A stretch of 7,797 nucleotides of DNA from Actinomycetota bacterium (GCA_003242515.1 QGUS01000066.1:1-7797), one strand, 5' to 3'; shown: positions 1 to 5,751, counted from the stretch's first letter. Translations and numbers: made by a program. The notes: a model not told the origin generated them from the sequence alone.

Positions 1-80
1 GTTTTTTGGCAAGAGGACAGCTTCAGTCGTTTTCCAGCCAAGTCTGGTGCGCTGGGGGATTTTTACAACAAACGACGCCA
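1..80. other. Lower-GC segment at left edge, possible mobile-element or assembly junction
   Basis: These 80 bases are 50% G+C (40 of 80 by count), while the flanking genes look near 70%. On the minus strand they stay in frame with the protease, but the translation (MASFVVKIPQRTRLGWKTTE and on) does not match the S41 active-site strand expected there. That ATG (81-79) is preceded by purine-rich AAGGAGGGGAGGG at about 102-90, resembling a ribosome binding site, so a foreign reading frame could start here. An insertion-sequence end, a chimeric contig end, or an unusually diverged protease tail would all look like this. No terminal repeat can be shown because only one side is visible. Confidence 0.4.
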
Positions 81-1179
81 TGTCGTGGTCCCTCCCCTCC
101 TTGGCCAGGCCGCCACCGAGCGAGTCGATGGGCACGTCGCCCTGGATCGGCTCCACCTCCCACAGGATCGGCCCATCGGAGACGAACTGGCTGGCCACGT
201 CGACCACGACGTGCACGTACCCGCCCGGGTTGTCGCGCAGGTCGACGACCATGGTGCCCCAGAGGCCCTCCATCTCTTCCAGCGCCTCCCACACGAGGAC
301 CGGGATGTCCTCCTCGAAGTCGGAGATCCTCAGGTAGGCGACCCGGCCGGCCTCCACGCCGTACTCGACGGTGGGGAAGTCGAGAGGGGCGCGGGTCAGG
401 GTGATCTCCATCTCCTGCCCGTCCCGCCGGATAGTGAGGGTCACCTCACCGGTCTCGTCCCCGGCGATCTTCGAGGCTGTGGCGGCGAACCCCTGGCCGT
501 CGACGGGAGTTCCGTCCACGGCGACGATGACGTCACCCGCCTGGAGCCCCGCCTCTGTGCCCGGGTTGCCCTCCAGGACGAAGACGATCCGCAGCGGGCA
601 TGACGGGGCGATGCGGGCGCAACGGGACCCCGCGGCGTCCGTGGCGTCGAGCAGGATGCCGACGCCGCCGACCACGCCGTTGTCCCGGAAACCCTTCACC
701 AGCTCGGGGGAGAGGTAGTAGGTGAAGGGGCCGAGTGCGGACTCGATGGCGTGGGTGACGACCCGGTCCATCAGGGCCTTGGGGTCGACCCGCTGGGTGG
801 CCATCACCCGGGCCAGATCGTCGCAGAACGGGCCGAAAGCGTCGTGGGGGACCGCGCAGAAGAGGGTGCGGGGCGGGGCCGCCGTGGGCAGGTCGGACAG
901 GTCCTCCCGGAGCGCGGCCCGGGCGGCCTCGGCGATCACCTGCAGGTCGACGGGACGGTCCACGTGCCAGTCGACGAGCAACCCGTAGGACTCGCAGAGC
1001 GCGGAGAACGGAGCCGGGGGCTGGTCGCAGTCCTCGAGCACCACGGGGAGGTCCGGGACGGTCGTGGTGGTGGCCACGAGCGTGGTGGTCGTGGTCGGAG
1101 CCGGGGCGGTCGTGGTGGCAGTCGTGGCGTCCGCGCAGGCGGCCAGTACCACGAACAGGGAGGCGACCACCCGCTTCAC
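1..1179 (-). CDS. S41-family (C-terminal processing) PDZ protease lipoprotein, 3' part missing at window edge
   Basis: Reading leftward from GTG at 1179, 393 codons stay open to the edge. Residues 1-15 form a short lipoprotein signal (Lys-Arg, hydrophobic stretch, lipobox LAAC with Cys15), followed by a Thr/Pro-rich linker to about residue 45. A helical region follows, then a PDZ domain at about 165-245 (GNPGTEAGLQAGD at 204-216), then the start of the peptidase core with the hallmark DLRDNPGGYV (Asp313 to about 322). By family knowledge such enzymes cleave exported proteins with a Ser-Lys dyad; membrane anchoring is inferred from the lipobox. The Ser motif (GxxSASE-like), expected about 45 residues after NPGG, is not seen. 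Codons 367-393 are unlike the family and lie in lower-GC DNA. The gene is therefore either cut by the edge plus a junction, or truly disrupted. GTG 1179 was chosen because no earlier in-frame start exists and it gives an intact signal peptide; there is no ribosome binding site. Confidence 0.85.
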   Translation of the reverse strand, partial: MKRVVASLFVVLAACADATTATTTAPAPTTTTTLVATTTTVPDLPVVLEDCDQPPAPFSALCESYGLLVDWHVDRPVDLQVIAEAARAALREDLSDLPTAAPPRTLFCAVPHDAFGPFCDDLARVMATQRVDPKALMDRVVTHAIESALGPFTYYLSPELVKGFRDNGVVGGVGILLDATDAAGSRCARIAPSCPLRIVFVLEGNPGTEAGLQAGDVIVAVDGTPVDGQGFAATASKIAGDETGEVTLTIRRDGQEMEITLTRAPLDFPTVEYGVEAGRVAYLRISDFEEDIPVLVWEALEEMEGLWGTMVVDLRDNPGGYVHVVVDVASQFVSDGPILWEVEPIQGDVPIDSLGGGLAKEGRDHDMASFVVKIPQRTRLGWKTTEAVLLPKN

Positions 1180-1185
1180 CGCGTC

Positions 1186-1191
1186 ATTATC
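1186..1191 (-). promoter_or_regulatory. -10-like GATAAT for the protease gene (leaderless arrangement)
   Basis: On the minus strand GATAAT is followed by six bases (GACGCG) and then the GTG start at 1179. The expected transcription start would therefore fall on the first base of the start codon. No Shine-Dalgarno sequence is present, which fits leaderless translation as known in actinobacteria. No convincing -35 is seen. Confidence 0.5.
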
Positions 1192-1207
1192 GGCAGCGCA
1201 CGCCGGG

Positions 1208-1213
1208 TACCGT
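1208..1213 (+). promoter_or_regulatory. -10-like TACCGT for the amidohydrolase operon (leaderless arrangement)
   Basis: TACCGT fits the actinobacterial TANNNT pattern and ends seven bases before ATG 1221, which has no ribosome binding site. Together with the leftward GATAAT it makes a compact divergent promoter pair inside 41 bases, so the two transcripts may compete for polymerase. The call rests on position and pattern only. Confidence 0.4.
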
Positions 1214-1220
1214 CGCGGAT

Positions 1221-2279
1221 ATGAGAGTGATCCTTCGCTCGCCCGACGGCGAGGTGGTTACCAGGGAAGTCCGTGACGGCGTCTGGGCCGAGCCCGAAGG
1301 CCCCGCCGACGAGGTCGTGGGGGAGGGGACCTGGGCCCTCCCCGGCCTGGTGGACGCCCACAGCCACGTCGCCCGGGAGCGGCTCGACTACCTCGCCGGC
1401 GACCCCGAGGGGGCCGAGGAGAGACTGCGGGAGTCGCTGCGGGCGGGAGTCATGCTGCTGCTCGACAAGGGCTGGATGGACGACATCGCCGTGCGCGCCG
1501 CCGAGCGGGTCCCTCCAGGGGAGCGTCCCGACGTCGAGGCCGCCGTCCGGCTCCTCGCCAACGAGGGCGGCTACATGACAGGCGTCGCCCTGGAGGTCGA
1601 CGACGACACCCTCGACCGGGCCGTGCTGGAACAGGCCCGGGCCGGCACCGGCTGGGTGAAGATGGTCGGCGACTGGCCCCGCAAGGGCATCGGGCCGGTG
1701 GCCAACTTCACCGAGGAGCAACTGCGCAGGGCCGTCCGGATCGCGGGGGAGGAGGGCGCCCGGGTCGCCATCCACACCATGGCCCGCGAGGTGCCTTCGA
1801 TGGCGGTGCGGGCGGGGGTCCAGTCCATCGAGCACGGCCTGTTCCTCACCGACGAGGACGTGGAGGCGCTGGCTGCCAGAGGCGGCATGTGGGTCCCCAC
1901 GATCCTCCGGGTCGAGCACACCATCCAGCAGCTCGGCCTCGAGTCGTCCGGAGGGAAGCTGCTCACCGAGGGCCTGGAGAACGTGCGCCGGCTGCTCGGC
2001 GTCGCCGCAGAGACCGGTGCCCGCGTCCTGGCCGGCACCGACCTGGTGGGCACGCCGACCAACGTGGCGTCGGAGGCGGCGAAGCTGATCGAGTACGGGC
2101 TGCCCGTCAGGGCCGCAATCGACGCCGTCTCGTCCTCGGGTCTCGAGGCCACCGGCCGACCCGTCGGGTACGAGCCCGGCACCCCGGCCAACGCCGTCCT
2201 GTTCCCGGCGAACCCCTACGAGGAGCCCGGCGTCCTCTTCCACCCGTCCGTCGTGATCCGTCTCGGGAGGATGGTCTGA
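1221..2279 (+). CDS. Metal-dependent hydrolase, amidohydrolase superfamily
   Basis: This 352-residue protein carries the full metal-ligand set of a binuclear amidohydrolase. PGLVDAHSHV gives the HxH pair His47/His49, Lys147 in WVKMV is positioned to be the carboxylated bridging lysine, His185 sits in AIHTM, His205 in SIEHG, and Asp274 in AGTDL. A short N-terminal beta part (1-40) and the C-terminal return (about 310-352) form the small sandwich domain flanking the TIM barrel. The overall look is of the imidazolonepropionase-like/prolidase-type branch, which hydrolyses amide or ring C-N bonds of small cytoplasmic substrates; the substrate cannot be read from sequence. No signal peptide is seen. 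The gene starts at an ATG with no ribosome binding site behind a -10-like hexamer, and its stop overlaps the presumed maf start by four bases, so it is probably the first gene of an operon. Confidence 0.87.
   Translation: MRVILRSPDGEVVTREVRDGVWAEPEGPADEVVGEGTWALPGLVDAHSHVARERLDYLAGDPEGAEERLRESLRAGVMLLLDKGWMDDIAVRAAERVPPGERPDVEAAVRLLANEGGYMTGVALEVDDDTLDRAVLEQARAGTGWVKMVGDWPRKGIGPVANFTEEQLRRAVRIAGEEGARVAIHTMAREVPSMAVRAGVQSIEHGLFLTDEDVEALAARGGMWVPTILRVEHTIQQLGLESSGGKLLTEGLENVRRLLGVAAETGARVLAGTDLVGTPTNVASEAAKLIEYGLPVRAAIDAVSSSGLEATGRPVGYEPGTPANAVLFPANPYEEPGVLFHPSVVIRLGRMV
2265..2270 (+). promoter_or_regulatory. Ribosome binding site GGGAGG that supports a CTG start for maf
   Basis: GGGAGG ends five bases before CTG 2276, a normal spacing. 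It lies inside the last codons of the amidohydrolase gene. An ATG begins immediately after it at 2271, but that is in the amidohydrolase frame and is followed by only one codon before the stop, so the site most plausibly serves CTG. Confidence 0.55.
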
Positions 2280-2866
2280 GGCTGCTGCTCGCATCCGCGT
2301 CGCCGCGCCGGTCGGCCATGATGAAGGGCCTCGGCCTGGCCTTCGAGGTCCGTCCCGCCGACGTCGACGAGACCCGCAGGCCCGACGAGAGCCCGCCCGC
2401 CTACGTGGAGCGGCTCGCCCGGGAGAAGGCCGCAGCCGCCGCCGAGCCGGAGGCGCTCGCCATCGGCTGTGACACCGTCGTGGTCCACGAGGGCCGGATC
2501 CTCGGCAAGCCCGCCCACCCCGAGGAGGCACGGGCGATGCTGCGCCGGCTCCAGGGGGAGACCCATGAGGTGATGACGGGCATCGCCGTCGCCGGGTACC
2601 GGGACGGGGAGCTCGCCGTGGAGTCTGCCGTCGACGTGACCGAGGTCAGGATGCTCCCGATGACCGAGGAGGAGATCGACGACTACGTGGCGAGCGGCGA
2701 GCCCATGGACAAGGCCGGCTCGTACGCCCTCCAGGAGTACGGCGGCGTGTTCGTCGAGTCGATCCGGGGGAGCGCCCACACCGTCGTGGGCATGCCCGTG
2801 CACCTGCTGCCGCGGCTGGTGGCCCGGTTCGGGATCAGCCTGAACGCCCTGAGGGCCGGCAGCTAG
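2276..2866 (+). CDS. maf: Maf-family nucleoside triphosphate pyrophosphatase (probable dTTP/UTP type)
   Basis: The 196-residue protein (counting from CTG 2276) is full length for Maf. It has SASPRR at 7-12, the catalytic-Asp motif GCDTVV with Asp66, ILGKP ending at Pro79, EPMDKAGSYALQ at 142-153 and the closing SAHTVVGMP. Maf enzymes cleave nucleotides to NMP and pyrophosphate, cleaning non-canonical or excess nucleotides from the pool and restraining division. KAGSYALQ (not CAGS) resembles the YhdE dTTP/UTP branch and not YceF (7-methyl-GTP); this is a family-based inference. The start is unusual: no ATG, GTG or TTG in this frame precedes SASPRR closely. The next ATG (2318) would remove SASPRR, whereas CTG 2276 gives the typical MRLLLASASPRR beginning, a good ribosome binding site, and a CTGA overlap with the upstream stop. 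Translational coupling to the amidohydrolase is likely. Confidence 0.92.
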   Translation: MRLLLASASPRRSAMMKGLGLAFEVRPADVDETRRPDESPPAYVERLAREKAAAAAEPEALAIGCDTVVVHEGRILGKPAHPEEARAMLRRLQGETHEVMTGIAVAGYRDGELAVESAVDVTEVRMLPMTEEEIDDYVASGEPMDKAGSYALQEYGGVFVESIRGSAHTVVGMPVHLLPRLVARFGISLNALRAGS

Positions 2867-2869
2867 CTT
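2864..2869 (+). promoter_or_regulatory. -10-like TAGCTT for the lipoprotein gene, overlapping the maf stop codon
   Basis: TAGCTT fits TANNNT and is followed by exactly six bases and then ATG 2876, which would place transcription start on the start codon. Its first three bases are the maf stop TAG. The lipoprotein ATG has no ribosome binding site, so a leaderless transcript separate from the maf transcript is plausible. A TGAAC sequence near 2841 is only a poor -35. Confidence 0.4.
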
Positions 2870-2875
2870 GTCGAC

Positions 2876-3844
2876 ATGAGGAGGGCACTCGCCGGCGCCG
2901 TCGTGCTGGCGCTCCTGGTGGCCGCATGCGGCCGCCCGTCCGCCGAAGACACGACCACGACATCGTCGACGCTCCCCGAGGAGTCGACGACCACCACCTC
3001 GACCACGACCAGCACCACCAGCACGACCACCAGCACGACCACCACGACGACCATCCCTCCCACGACCACCACCACGGCACCGACCGCGTCCACGGTCCCG
3101 GGACGGTGGGCGTCCAGGCCGCTGATCGTCGCCCCCTGGGGCGCACTCGGCTGGTGGGACGGAAGCAAGTGGGTGGGAACCGTCGCCTCGCTGCCCGTCT
3201 CCGGAGGGGAGGACTATCAGGTGGTCTCGTTCGCCGGGTCGGGGATCGTCCGCGGCGGAGCCCCGACCGAGCTCTGCGAGCCCGTGTTCAACCCGGGCGT
3301 TGAGCTCAGCGACCCCGCCCGTCTCGGCGAGTGGCCCGGCCCCGTCGGCGTCGCCATCTCGGCCCCCTGGATCGTCCAGCCGCACCTCCTCGAGGTGCTG
3401 GCCCCGACCTCCACCCACATCGGGCACGCCCGTGAGCTGCTCGCCTCCCACGGCCTCGACATCGCCGCACCGATCGTGAAGCAGGTGCTCCGCGTCGACC
3501 TGGAAGGCGACGGGGTGAACGAGGTGGTCGTCGTCGCCGCCAACATCGAGCAGCCGTTCTGGACGGTCAACCCCGGCGACTACTCCGTCGCCTTCATGCG
3601 GAAGGTCGTCGACGGCGAGGTGCAGACCCTGATCCTCGGGGGCCTGATCGCCACCGCGCCCGGCGGGGAGGGGGACATCCAGTACGTCTACTCCATCGGC
3701 GGCATCGGCGACCTCAACGGCGACGGGAAGATGGAGATCGTCCTTCACGGCAGCTACTACGAGGGCGAGTGGGTGGAAATCTGGGAGTACGTCAACGATG
3801 ATCTCGGCCTGATGCGCAGACTCTCAGCAGGTTGCGGAGCGTGA
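2876..3844 (+). CDS. Thr-rich linker lipoprotein of unknown function with two Asp-rich GDG loops
   Basis: This 322-residue protein is not matched to a named family. A lipoprotein signal (RR, hydrophobic stretch, lipobox VAAC with Cys18) predicts export and anchoring to the outer membrane face. Residues 26-73 are 30/48 Thr, a flexible spacer common in actinobacterial surface proteins. The globular part, 77-322, begins with Trp-rich beta-like sequence (WGALGWWDGSKWVG, 88-101). It holds two short Asp motifs, DLEGDGVNEVVVV from Asp208 and DLNGDGKMEIVL from Asp279, which resemble the calcium-binding loops of FG-GAP/VCBS or dockerin-like repeats. Cys134 and Cys320 are the only other cysteines and could form a disulfide after export. 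The gene begins nine bases after maf, and its TGA shares one base with the thioesterase ATG. It could be an envelope ligand-binding or sensor protein; this is inference. Confidence 0.8.
   Translation: MRRALAGAVVLALLVAACGRPSAEDTTTTSSTLPEESTTTTSTTTSTTSTTTSTTTTTTIPPTTTTTAPTASTVPGRWASRPLIVAPWGALGWWDGSKWVGTVASLPVSGGEDYQVVSFAGSGIVRGGAPTELCEPVFNPGVELSDPARLGEWPGPVGVAISAPWIVQPHLLEVLAPTSTHIGHARELLASHGLDIAAPIVKQVLRVDLEGDGVNEVVVVAANIEQPFWTVNPGDYSVAFMRKVVDGEVQTLILGGLIATAPGGEGDIQYVYSIGGIGDLNGDGKMEIVLHGSYYEGEWVEIWEYVNDDLGLMRRLSAGCGA
2951..3094 (+). repeat. Low-complexity ACC/ACG tract encoding the Thr-rich linker
   Basis: Runs of ACC and ACG triplets, with AGC, TCG and a few Pro codons, encode residues 26-73. 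Short units such as AGCACGACCACC recur. Such tracts can change length by slippage. They also create a His/Asp-rich frame on this strand and a Val-rich frame on the other, neither of which looks real. Confidence 0.8.
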
Positions 3845-4254
3845 TGGAGAACCCGTTCGAAGATCGCAGGACCTTCGTCGGCTACACCGGGATCGAGATG
3901 ACCGAGATCGGTCCCGACTGTGCGGCCGGCAGGCTGGTCATCACCGAGGACCACCACCAGCCCTACGGCATCGTCCATGGCGGCGTCTACTGCACGCTGT
4001 CGGAGACGGTCGCATCCACCGGCGCCGCCACTTGGGCGCAGGCCCAGGGCATGGCCGGGGCGGTGGGCCTCACCAACATCACCAACTTCCTGAAGGCGAC
4101 CACCTCCGGCACCCTGCACGCGGTGGCCACCCCGGTCCACCGGGGGCGCACCCAGCAGATCTGGAACGTGGAGATCACGCGGGAGGAGGACGGACGCCTC
4201 GTCGCCCAGAGCCAGGTCCGTCTCCAGAACGTGCGCGACGTCTCAGCGTTCTGA
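3844..4254 (+). CDS. Hotdog-fold acyl-CoA thioesterase, PaaI/MenI (YdiI) type
   Basis: The 136-residue protein is a single 4HBT hotdog domain. It shows Gln39-Pro-Tyr-Gly-Ile-Val-His45-Gly-Gly and Glu54 in SETVAS. The spacing of Gln, His and Glu is what I recall for E. coli YdiI (Gln48, His54, Glu63), so the catalytic Glu and the HGG that binds the thioester are all present. These cytoplasmic enzymes, usually dimers of dimers, hydrolyse aromatic or medium acyl-CoA such as DHNA-CoA or phenylacetyl-CoA derivatives; the substrate here is unknown and no menaquinone or phenylacetate genes are near. ATG 3844 was chosen over TTG 3832 and GTG 3841 because GGAG at 3836-3839 is four bases from it and it overlaps the lipoprotein stop by one base (TGATG), which suggests coupling. 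Confidence 0.9.
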   Translation: MENPFEDRRTFVGYTGIEMTEIGPDCAAGRLVITEDHHQPYGIVHGGVYCTLSETVASTGAATWAQAQGMAGAVGLTNITNFLKATTSGTLHAVATPVHRGRTQQIWNVEITREEDGRLVAQSQVRLQNVRDVSAF

Positions 4255-4294
4255 AGAGCCGTACCCGGTCCGCCGTACCCCGACCGGACGCTCT
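4255..4294 (+). terminator. Imperfect hairpin directly after the thioesterase stop, possible terminator
   Basis: AGAGC at 4255-4259 pairs with GCTCT at 4290-4294. Inside it, GTCCG (4268-4272) pairs with CGGAC (4285-4289), or alternatively CCGGTC (4265-4270) with GACCGG (4282-4287). No T-run follows. The position is right for ending the rightward operon, but G+C-rich DNA forms such pairings easily. The rest of 4255-4421 holds no gene I can support. Confidence 0.3.
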
Positions 4295-4384
4295 CGCAGT
4301 GGAGCCATGAACAGGCGGTGGACCCTCCGGGGGTGAGTCCGGCTCCGGGCCAGCCGGGGCGAAGGGCGCGAGGTAGCCCCCGTC

Positions 4385-4415
4385 GGGAATACTCGGGCCC
4401 GGAGCGGTGTATCAA
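4385..4415 (+). promoter_or_regulatory. Candidate promoter of the oxidoreductase gene, with GGGAAT box
   Basis: TATCAA at 4410-4415 lies six bases before ATG 4422, which lacks a ribosome binding site, so a leaderless start is possible. GGGAAT at 4385-4390 followed by 18 bases and GTA (4409-4411) also resembles the SigR/SigH-type ECF pattern GGAAT-N18-GTT used in thiol-stress control; the last base differs. Both readings predict transcription start at or just before the ATG. Confidence 0.35.
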
Positions 4416-4421
4416 GGCGTC

Positions 4422-5054
4422 ATGAAGATCCTCGTTCTCGGAGGCACCGGGTACGCCGGTGCGAACATCGTCGCCGAGGCCGCCAGGCGGGGTCACCAGG
4501 TGGTGGCCTTCAGTCGCAGCGCCCCGGCCAACCCCGTGGACGGCGTGGAGTACGCCCAGGCCGACGTCCATGTGTCCCTCCCGGACCTCTCCGGTGCCGA
4601 CGTGGTGGTGGCCGCCCTGTCACCCCGCGGCGACAACGCCGGCAAGCTCCGTCCCCTCTACCTGGAGCTCGGGAAGAAGGCTGCCGAGGCGGGCGCCCGG
4701 TTCGTCGTGATCGGCGGGTTCAGCTCGATGCGCCCCGCCCCGGGGGCTCCCCGCATCGTCGAGGGCGACATCCCCGAGATTTACGCCGCCGAGGCCCGCG
4801 AGATGCACTCCATCCTCGAGGTCCTGGCAGCCGGCGAGGTCGACGCCGACTGGGTGTTCGTGAGCCCGGCCGGGAAGTTCGGCTCCTTCAACCCCGGCAC
4901 CGAGCGGGGCACCTACCGGGTCTCCAGCGATGGCGTCGCCCTGTTCGACGAGACCGGCGAGTCGGACATCTCCGGCGCCGACTTCGCCCGGGCGGTCGTC
5001 GACGAGATCGAGAACCCGGCCCACCACCGGGCTCACATCCACTTCGCCTACTGA
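4422..5054 (+). CDS. NAD(P)-binding oxidoreductase, YwnB-like atypical short-chain dehydrogenase
   Basis: The 210-residue protein opens with a Rossmann fold: MKILVLGGTGYAG has the GxxGxxG loop at 7-13, and Ser31-Arg32 after the second strand suggests NADP(H). ADVVVAALSP and FVVIGGFSSM are the later core strands, and the C-terminal SPAGKFG...PGTERGTYR...ISGADFARAVVDEIENPAHHR is typical of the COG2910 (YwnB) family. No YxxxK catalytic pair is evident at the usual place, so it may be a redox sensor or an NmrA-like binding protein as readily as an enzyme. ATG 4422 was preferred to GTG 4407 because the GGTGYAG loop then starts at residue 7, as usual. It is cytoplasmic, with no signal or membrane segment. 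Its last seven bases overlap, tail to tail, the end of the arsR gene. Confidence 0.87.
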   Translation: MKILVLGGTGYAGANIVAEAARRGHQVVAFSRSAPANPVDGVEYAQADVHVSLPDLSGADVVVAALSPRGDNAGKLRPLYLELGKKAAEAGARFVVIGGFSSMRPAPGAPRIVEGDIPEIYAAEAREMHSILEVLAAGEVDADWVFVSPAGKFGSFNPGTERGTYRVSSDGVALFDETGESDISGADFARAVVDEIENPAHHRAHIHFAY

Positions 5055-5353
5055 GCGAAACGGTCCTGGAGACGGCGGAGGCGGGCCTCCCAGGTGGCGC
5101 CCACCTCTTCGATCCAGCGGGCCACGTCTTCGAGGGCGGCCGGGTTGGCCGCGAACCGGGTCTCCCGGCCTGCCCTCTCCCTGGTGACCAGGCCCGCGTC
5201 CTCCAGGACCGCCAGGTGCTTGGCGACCGCCTGACGGCTGACCGGGAGACGGTCGGCCAGTCGCGTGGCGCTGGCCGGTCCGGACTCGACCAGAAGGGAG
5301 AAGACCGTCCGCCGCGTAGGGTCGGCCAGGGCGGCGAACACGTTGTCGGTCAT
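5048..5353 (-). CDS. ArsR-family transcriptional regulator of the AHSA1-linked type
   Basis: The 101-residue protein is a single winged helix-turn-helix domain. It has FAALADPTRRTVFSLL at 6-21, LADRLPVSRQAVAKHLAVLE with the recognition helix at about 39-50, the wing GLVTRERAGRETRF at 54-67, and a helical tail ending WEARLRRLQDRFAQ. There is no cysteine, so the classical metal-sensing ELCVCDL site is absent; the effector is unknown, as for most ArsR proteins paired with SRPBCC genes. It is the second gene of a leftward operon; its ATG overlaps the AHSA1 stop (ATGA). Such dimeric regulators usually repress their own operon, and two matching palindromes lie upstream of the first gene. Its stop (5050-5048) lies inside the end of the convergent oxidoreductase gene, so transcription of either strand may interfere with the other. 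Confidence 0.93.
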   Translation of the reverse strand: MTDNVFAALADPTRRTVFSLLVESGPASATRLADRLPVSRQAVAKHLAVLEDAGLVTRERAGRETRFAANPAALEDVARWIEEVGATWEARLRRLQDRFAQ

Positions 5354-5736
5354 GCCGCCAGCGGGACCTCCGGGAGCCCGCGGGTCACCACCGGGGGCCA
5401 CTCTCGGGCATCGGTCACCGTGTAGGGGAGGAGACGCTCGATGACCGTGACCCGGGTGCCGTCCCCCTCCGGCTCGATGGTGATCGTCACCTGCGAGGGG
5501 TCGCGGTCCGGGTGACGCCAGGACCAGGTGATGGAGCGGCCGGGGTCCACCTCCTCGACGGTCCCCAGGTAGGGGACGTCGTCGGGGGCGAAGTCGATCC
5601 GCCCGCCGGGCCGAGGCTCGATGGACATGGGCGCCCCCATCCACTCCCCGGCGAGCTCGCCGTCGACGACGCTCTCCCAGACCTCCTCGGGTGACGCCTC
5701 GACCGTCACCGACCTCTCGACAGCCACTTCCTCCAT
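5350..5736 (-). CDS. SRPBCC/AHSA1-like (START-fold) protein
   Basis: This 128-residue protein matches the AHSA1/CalC-like SRPBCC fold: VERSVTVEASPEEVWESVVD at 6-25 (first strand and helix), LAGEWMG, then PGGRIDF, GTVEEVDPGRSITWSWRHPD and the final strand TRVTVIERLL. The fold makes a deep hydrophobic cavity for lipids or aromatic small molecules; members range from co-chaperone-like proteins to detoxifying or resistance proteins, and the ligand here cannot be read. It is somewhat short at the C-terminus, where a long closing helix is usually found. The start ATG 5736 has a strong ribosome binding site (GAGGAG, five bases upstream). It is the first gene of an operon with arsR; the ArsR protein is the likely repressor through the boxes at 5752-5805. 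Confidence 0.9.
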   Translation of the reverse strand: MEEVAVERSVTVEASPEEVWESVVDGELAGEWMGAPMSIEPRPGGRIDFAPDDVPYLGTVEEVDPGRSITWSWRHPDRDPSQVTITIEPEGDGTRVTVIERLLPYTVTDAREWPPVVTRGLPEVPLAA

Positions 5737-5751
5737 GCCTGCTCCTCTTGG

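Noticed and set aside
1176..2531. Leftward open frame of 451 codons opposite the amidohydrolase
   Set aside because: No recognisable domain, while the opposite strand has a complete metal-ligand set.
2926..3303. His/Asp-rich frame resembling a metal-binding protein
   Set aside because: It is the shifted reading of the ACC/ACG Thr tract; no ribosome binding site and no continuation into a domain.
2216..3748. Long leftward open frame of 510 codons across maf and the lipoprotein gene
   Set aside because: It lies antisense to well-supported Maf and lipoprotein genes, its residues are low-complexity Gly/Arg/Asp/His, and it reflects high-GC codon periodicity.
4307..4336. Nine-residue open frame (MNRRWTLRG) upstream of the oxidoreductase gene, possible leader peptide
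   Set aside because: GGAG is only two bases from the ATG, no clear attenuator structure follows, and the proposed promoter lies downstream of it.
4339..4357. Hairpin CCGGCT/AGCCGG in the 167-base gap as part of a riboswitch or structured RNA
   Set aside because: Only six base pairs in very high-GC DNA, and no conserved core of a riboswitch class that I recognise.
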